NCBI GenBank assembly: GCA_002083475.1
Contig: LWDI01000080.1
Location: 17,432 to 81,431 of the forward strand
DNA: 64,000 bases
Direction of reading: 5' to 3'
Origin: Proteobacteria bacterium SG_bin5
GTDB taxonomy: Bacteria; Pseudomonadota; Alphaproteobacteria; Sphingomonadales; Sphingomonadaceae
Below the pieces are notes generated by a model, which saw only the letters and a program-made list of their open reading frames with translations, searched no databases and was not told the origin of the DNA. Positions 62,300-64,000 of the stretch are shown here, piece after piece; the first letter of the stretch is position 1, and every line of letters starts with the position of its first letter. Made by a program: the position numbers and the translations under genes.

Positions 62300-64000
62300 A
62301 TGACCGATGCCGCCGCCCTGCGCGTCGAGGATACCCCGCCGGTCATGGCGACGGCCCGCGCCGCGCTCTATCTGCGTGTCTCGACCGGCCGCCAGGCCGA
62401 GAGCGACCTGTCCATCCCCGATCAGCGCCGCCAGATCGAAGGCTATTGCCTGTCGCGCGGCTGGGAGGTCGCGGCCGAGTTCGTCGAGCCGGGCAACACC
62501 GCGACGGACGATCGTCGCCCCGCCTTCCAGGCGATGATCGACGCGGCGATGCAGAAGCCGTCGCCGTTCAACGTGATCCTCGTCCACAGCTTCTCGCGCT
62601 TCTTCCGCGATCAGTTCCAGTTCGAGTTCTACGTCCGCAAGCTGGCGAAGAACGGCGTTCGGCTGATCTCGATCACGCAGGATTTGGGCGACGATCCGAT
62701 GAGTGTGATGATGCGCCAGATCATGACGCTGTTCGACGAGTATCAGTCGAAGGAGAATGGCAAGCATACGCTGCGCGCCATGAACGAGAATGCGCGTCAG
62801 GGCTTCTGGAACGGCGCGCGGGCGCCGATCGGTTATCGGATCGTCGAGGCCGGGCAACGCGGCGCGAAGCTTAAGAAGAAGCTGGAGATCGACCCGATCC
62901 AGGCCGAAACGGTGCGGCGAATCTACCGCATGGCCCTGAATGGCGTCGATGATCGGGGGCCGATGGGGCTCAAGGCCATCGCAACCTGGCTCAACGAGAA
63001 CAACATCCGCACCCGCGACGGCGGGCGATGGGGTCTCGGCGCGGTGCATCAGGTGCTGACCCGCACGACCTATATCGGCCAGCACCGCTTTAACACGCGC
63101 GATCACAAGACCAGGACGTCGAAGCCCGAAAGCGAGCACGCCGTCATGGAGGTGCCGGCGATCCTCACCGAGGCGGAGTTCGAGGCTGTCCAGCGGTCGC
63201 TCAAGGCGCGCAGCCCCAAGATGATGCCGCCGATGGCGGTGGGCGGCCCGACGCTGCTGACGGGCATCTGCTTCTGTGCCTGCTGCGGTGGGGCGATGAC
63301 CCTGCGCACAGGCACAAGCCGCGTCGGCCGTGAATATCGCTATTACACTTGTTCGACCAAGGCCCGGCAGGGTGCCAAGGGCTGCCCCGGCATCACCGTG
63401 CCGATGGATCGGCTGAATGAAGCCGTGATCGGCCATCTCGAATGGCGGCTACTCGATCCGAAGCGGCTTGAAGACTTGATGGATCAAATTCTCGAACGTC
63501 GGGATCAATGGGCCAGCGAACGCCGGCTTCATGCCGCCGAGCTTGAGCGCCGGGCGACCGAGGCGGACGCCAAGCTCAGCCGACTCTATGAGGCGATCGA
63601 GAATGGTGTGATCGATGTAAGCGACCCTTCGCTCAAGAATCGGATCGCCGAGCTGACTGCCACGCGCGACCAGGCCAGGGGCGATTCCGAGCGGGCCGTA
63701 GCGCATGTCGAGAAGATTGGCCCTGCGATCACGGCCGAGAGCCTGCGGGCCTTCGCGCTGGCGGCGCGCAGGAAGTTGCGCAACGACGACGGCTCATTCG
63801 CGCGCGATCATGTGCGGGCTGTCGCCCAGCGGGTCGAGGTGGTGAGCAAGACGGAGGTTCGCATCCGCGGCTTACGGAGCGAGCTGCTCCGCACCCTCAC
63901 CGCCGCCTCTGGCGTAGAGGCGGCGGTGCTAGGCGTTCGTAGCTTTGAACCGAAATGGCGCACCCGACTGGATTCGAACCAGTGGCCTTTGCCTTCGGAG
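62300..64000 (+). CDS. large serine recombinase, frame open through the tRNA gene
   Basis: At least 567 residues, running off the window. Resolvase domain with the nucleophile Ser28 in AALYLRVSTG and VILVHSFSRFFRDQ. Recombinase domain: KAIATWLNENNIRTRDGGRWG. Zinc ribbon: CFCACCGGAMTL and YTCSTKARQGAKGCPG. Coiled-coil region near residues 400-450. AAGGAG lies 9 bases before the ATG. The frame has no stop before the tRNA gene and continues into its antisense (KWRTRLDSNQWPLPSE), so the C-terminus is encoded by the attachment site. It is the integrase of the element. Confidence 0.9.
   Translation, partial: MTDAAALRVEDTPPVMATARAALYLRVSTGRQAESDLSIPDQRRQIEGYCLSRGWEVAAEFVEPGNTATDDRRPAFQAMIDAAMQKPSPFNVILVHSFSRFFRDQFQFEFYVRKLAKNGVRLISITQDLGDDPMSVMMRQIMTLFDEYQSKENGKHTLRAMNENARQGFWNGARAPIGYRIVEAGQRGAKLKKKLEIDPIQAETVRRIYRMALNGVDDRGPMGLKAIATWLNENNIRTRDGGRWGLGAVHQVLTRTTYIGQHRFNTRDHKTRTSKPESEHAVMEVPAILTEAEFEAVQRSLKARSPKMMPPMAVGGPTLLTGICFCACCGGAMTLRTGTSRVGREYRYYTCSTKARQGAKGCPGITVPMDRLNEAVIGHLEWRLLDPKRLEDLMDQILERRDQWASERRLHAAELERRATEADAKLSRLYEAIENGVIDVSDPSLKNRIAELTATRDQARGDSERAVAHVEKIGPAITAESLRAFALAARRKLRNDDGSFARDHVRAVAQRVEVVSKTEVRIRGLRSELLRTLTAASGVEAAVLGVRSFEPKWRTRLDSNQWPLPSE
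63956..64000 (-). tRNA. tRNA-Arg(CCG), 3' part
   Basis: The reverse complement reads CTCCGAAGGC..., the anticodon loop with CCG, then a TTCGAATCC T-loop, acceptor end GTCGGGTGCG and encoded CCA. Only the 3' ~45 bases are in the window. It is the presumed integration site: the serine recombinase gene ends in it. Confidence 0.88.

Larger units (their letters stand above)
13600..63955. mobile_element. integrative and conjugative element, left boundary uncertain
   Basis: The transfer, control and recombinase genes from ~27.2 to 63.95 kb form one Trb-type ICE with its right end at the tRNA-Arg(CCG) gene. The segment 13.6-27.2 kb is lower in GC than the host part and may be cargo or an adjacent island. 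No duplicate of the tRNA 3' end was found on the left, so the left limit given is only the composition break. The IS1182 copy and the cyclase/HNH cassette are later insertions. Confidence 0.5.

Noticed and set aside
1..64000. CRISPR arrays, rRNA genes and riboswitches.
   Set aside because: No evenly spaced repeat array, no rRNA-like stretch and no recognisable riboswitch core was seen.

Overview
The window looks like chromosomal DNA of an alphaproteobacterium of the Sphingomonadaceae type, judged by the very GC-rich codon use, the protein flavour and the kind of conjugative module. No rRNA and no CRISPR array is visible. One partial tRNA gene, tRNA-Arg(CCG), sits at the right edge.

Region 1 (1-13.6 kb) reads as host backbone with extreme GC-rich codons. 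It holds a hybrid sensor kinase with MASE1, two PAS domains, a receiver and an HPt domain; a metallo-beta-lactamase-fold hydrolase; regulators; and a nitrogen-oxide/haem cluster. The cluster comprises a small cytochrome c, a ferritin-like Tat protein, two cytochrome P460 family proteins, an AraC regulator, an NsrR-like Rrf2 repressor, a group III truncated haemoglobin, and flavohaemoglobin hmp, which an in-frame amber codon breaks at a conserved tyrosine.

Region 2 (13.6-27.2 kb) has visibly lower GC and reads as acquired cargo. It begins with a three-gene restriction-modification-like operon (MerR-like protein, N6-adenine methyltransferase, PD-(D/E)XK nuclease). Then come an operon of amidotransferase, pyridoxal-kinase-like, unknown and MOSC proteins, a scrap of a second hmp, a MarR regulator with a cysteine cluster, a secreted protein, a thioredoxin-fold protein, and a DapA-like/class II aldolase pair flanked by LysR regulators.

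Region 3 (27.2-53.1 kb) is the body of an integrative and conjugative element (ICE). It carries a complete P-type Trb mating-pair apparatus (trbB,C,D,E,J,K-alt,L,F,G,I), an EexN-like exclusion protein, a TraG/VirD4 coupling protein, a DUF3363 relaxase with a candidate oriT beside it, a lytic transglycosylase, the TraF peptidase and small DUF proteins. Its control genes match the QseC/QseM/FseA/RdfS cascade known from ICEMlSymR7A, including a probable programmed +1 frameshift in the FseA gene. A two-gene cassette (class III cyclase-like protein plus HNH-like zinc protein) is inserted between trbB and the CopG/traG block.

Region 4 (53.1-64 kb) has an IS1182-family insertion sequence, then an NO-detoxification operon (NsrR, truncated haemoglobin, YeaR-like cupin, membrane protein, quinol NO reductase). 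After that come two HEPN-motif genes in tandem, the PrlF-YhaV toxin-antitoxin pair, and a large serine recombinase. The recombinase frame runs uninterrupted into the antisense of the tRNA-Arg(CCG) gene at the window edge, which marks the right attachment site. The left boundary is not resolved: no copy of the tRNA 3' end was found, and the best guess is the composition break near 13.6 kb.

A working reading: the host has an NO/hydroxylamine defence locus whose Hmp is broken, and the mobile element brings its own NsrR-controlled NO reductase operon plus several candidate defence cassettes.
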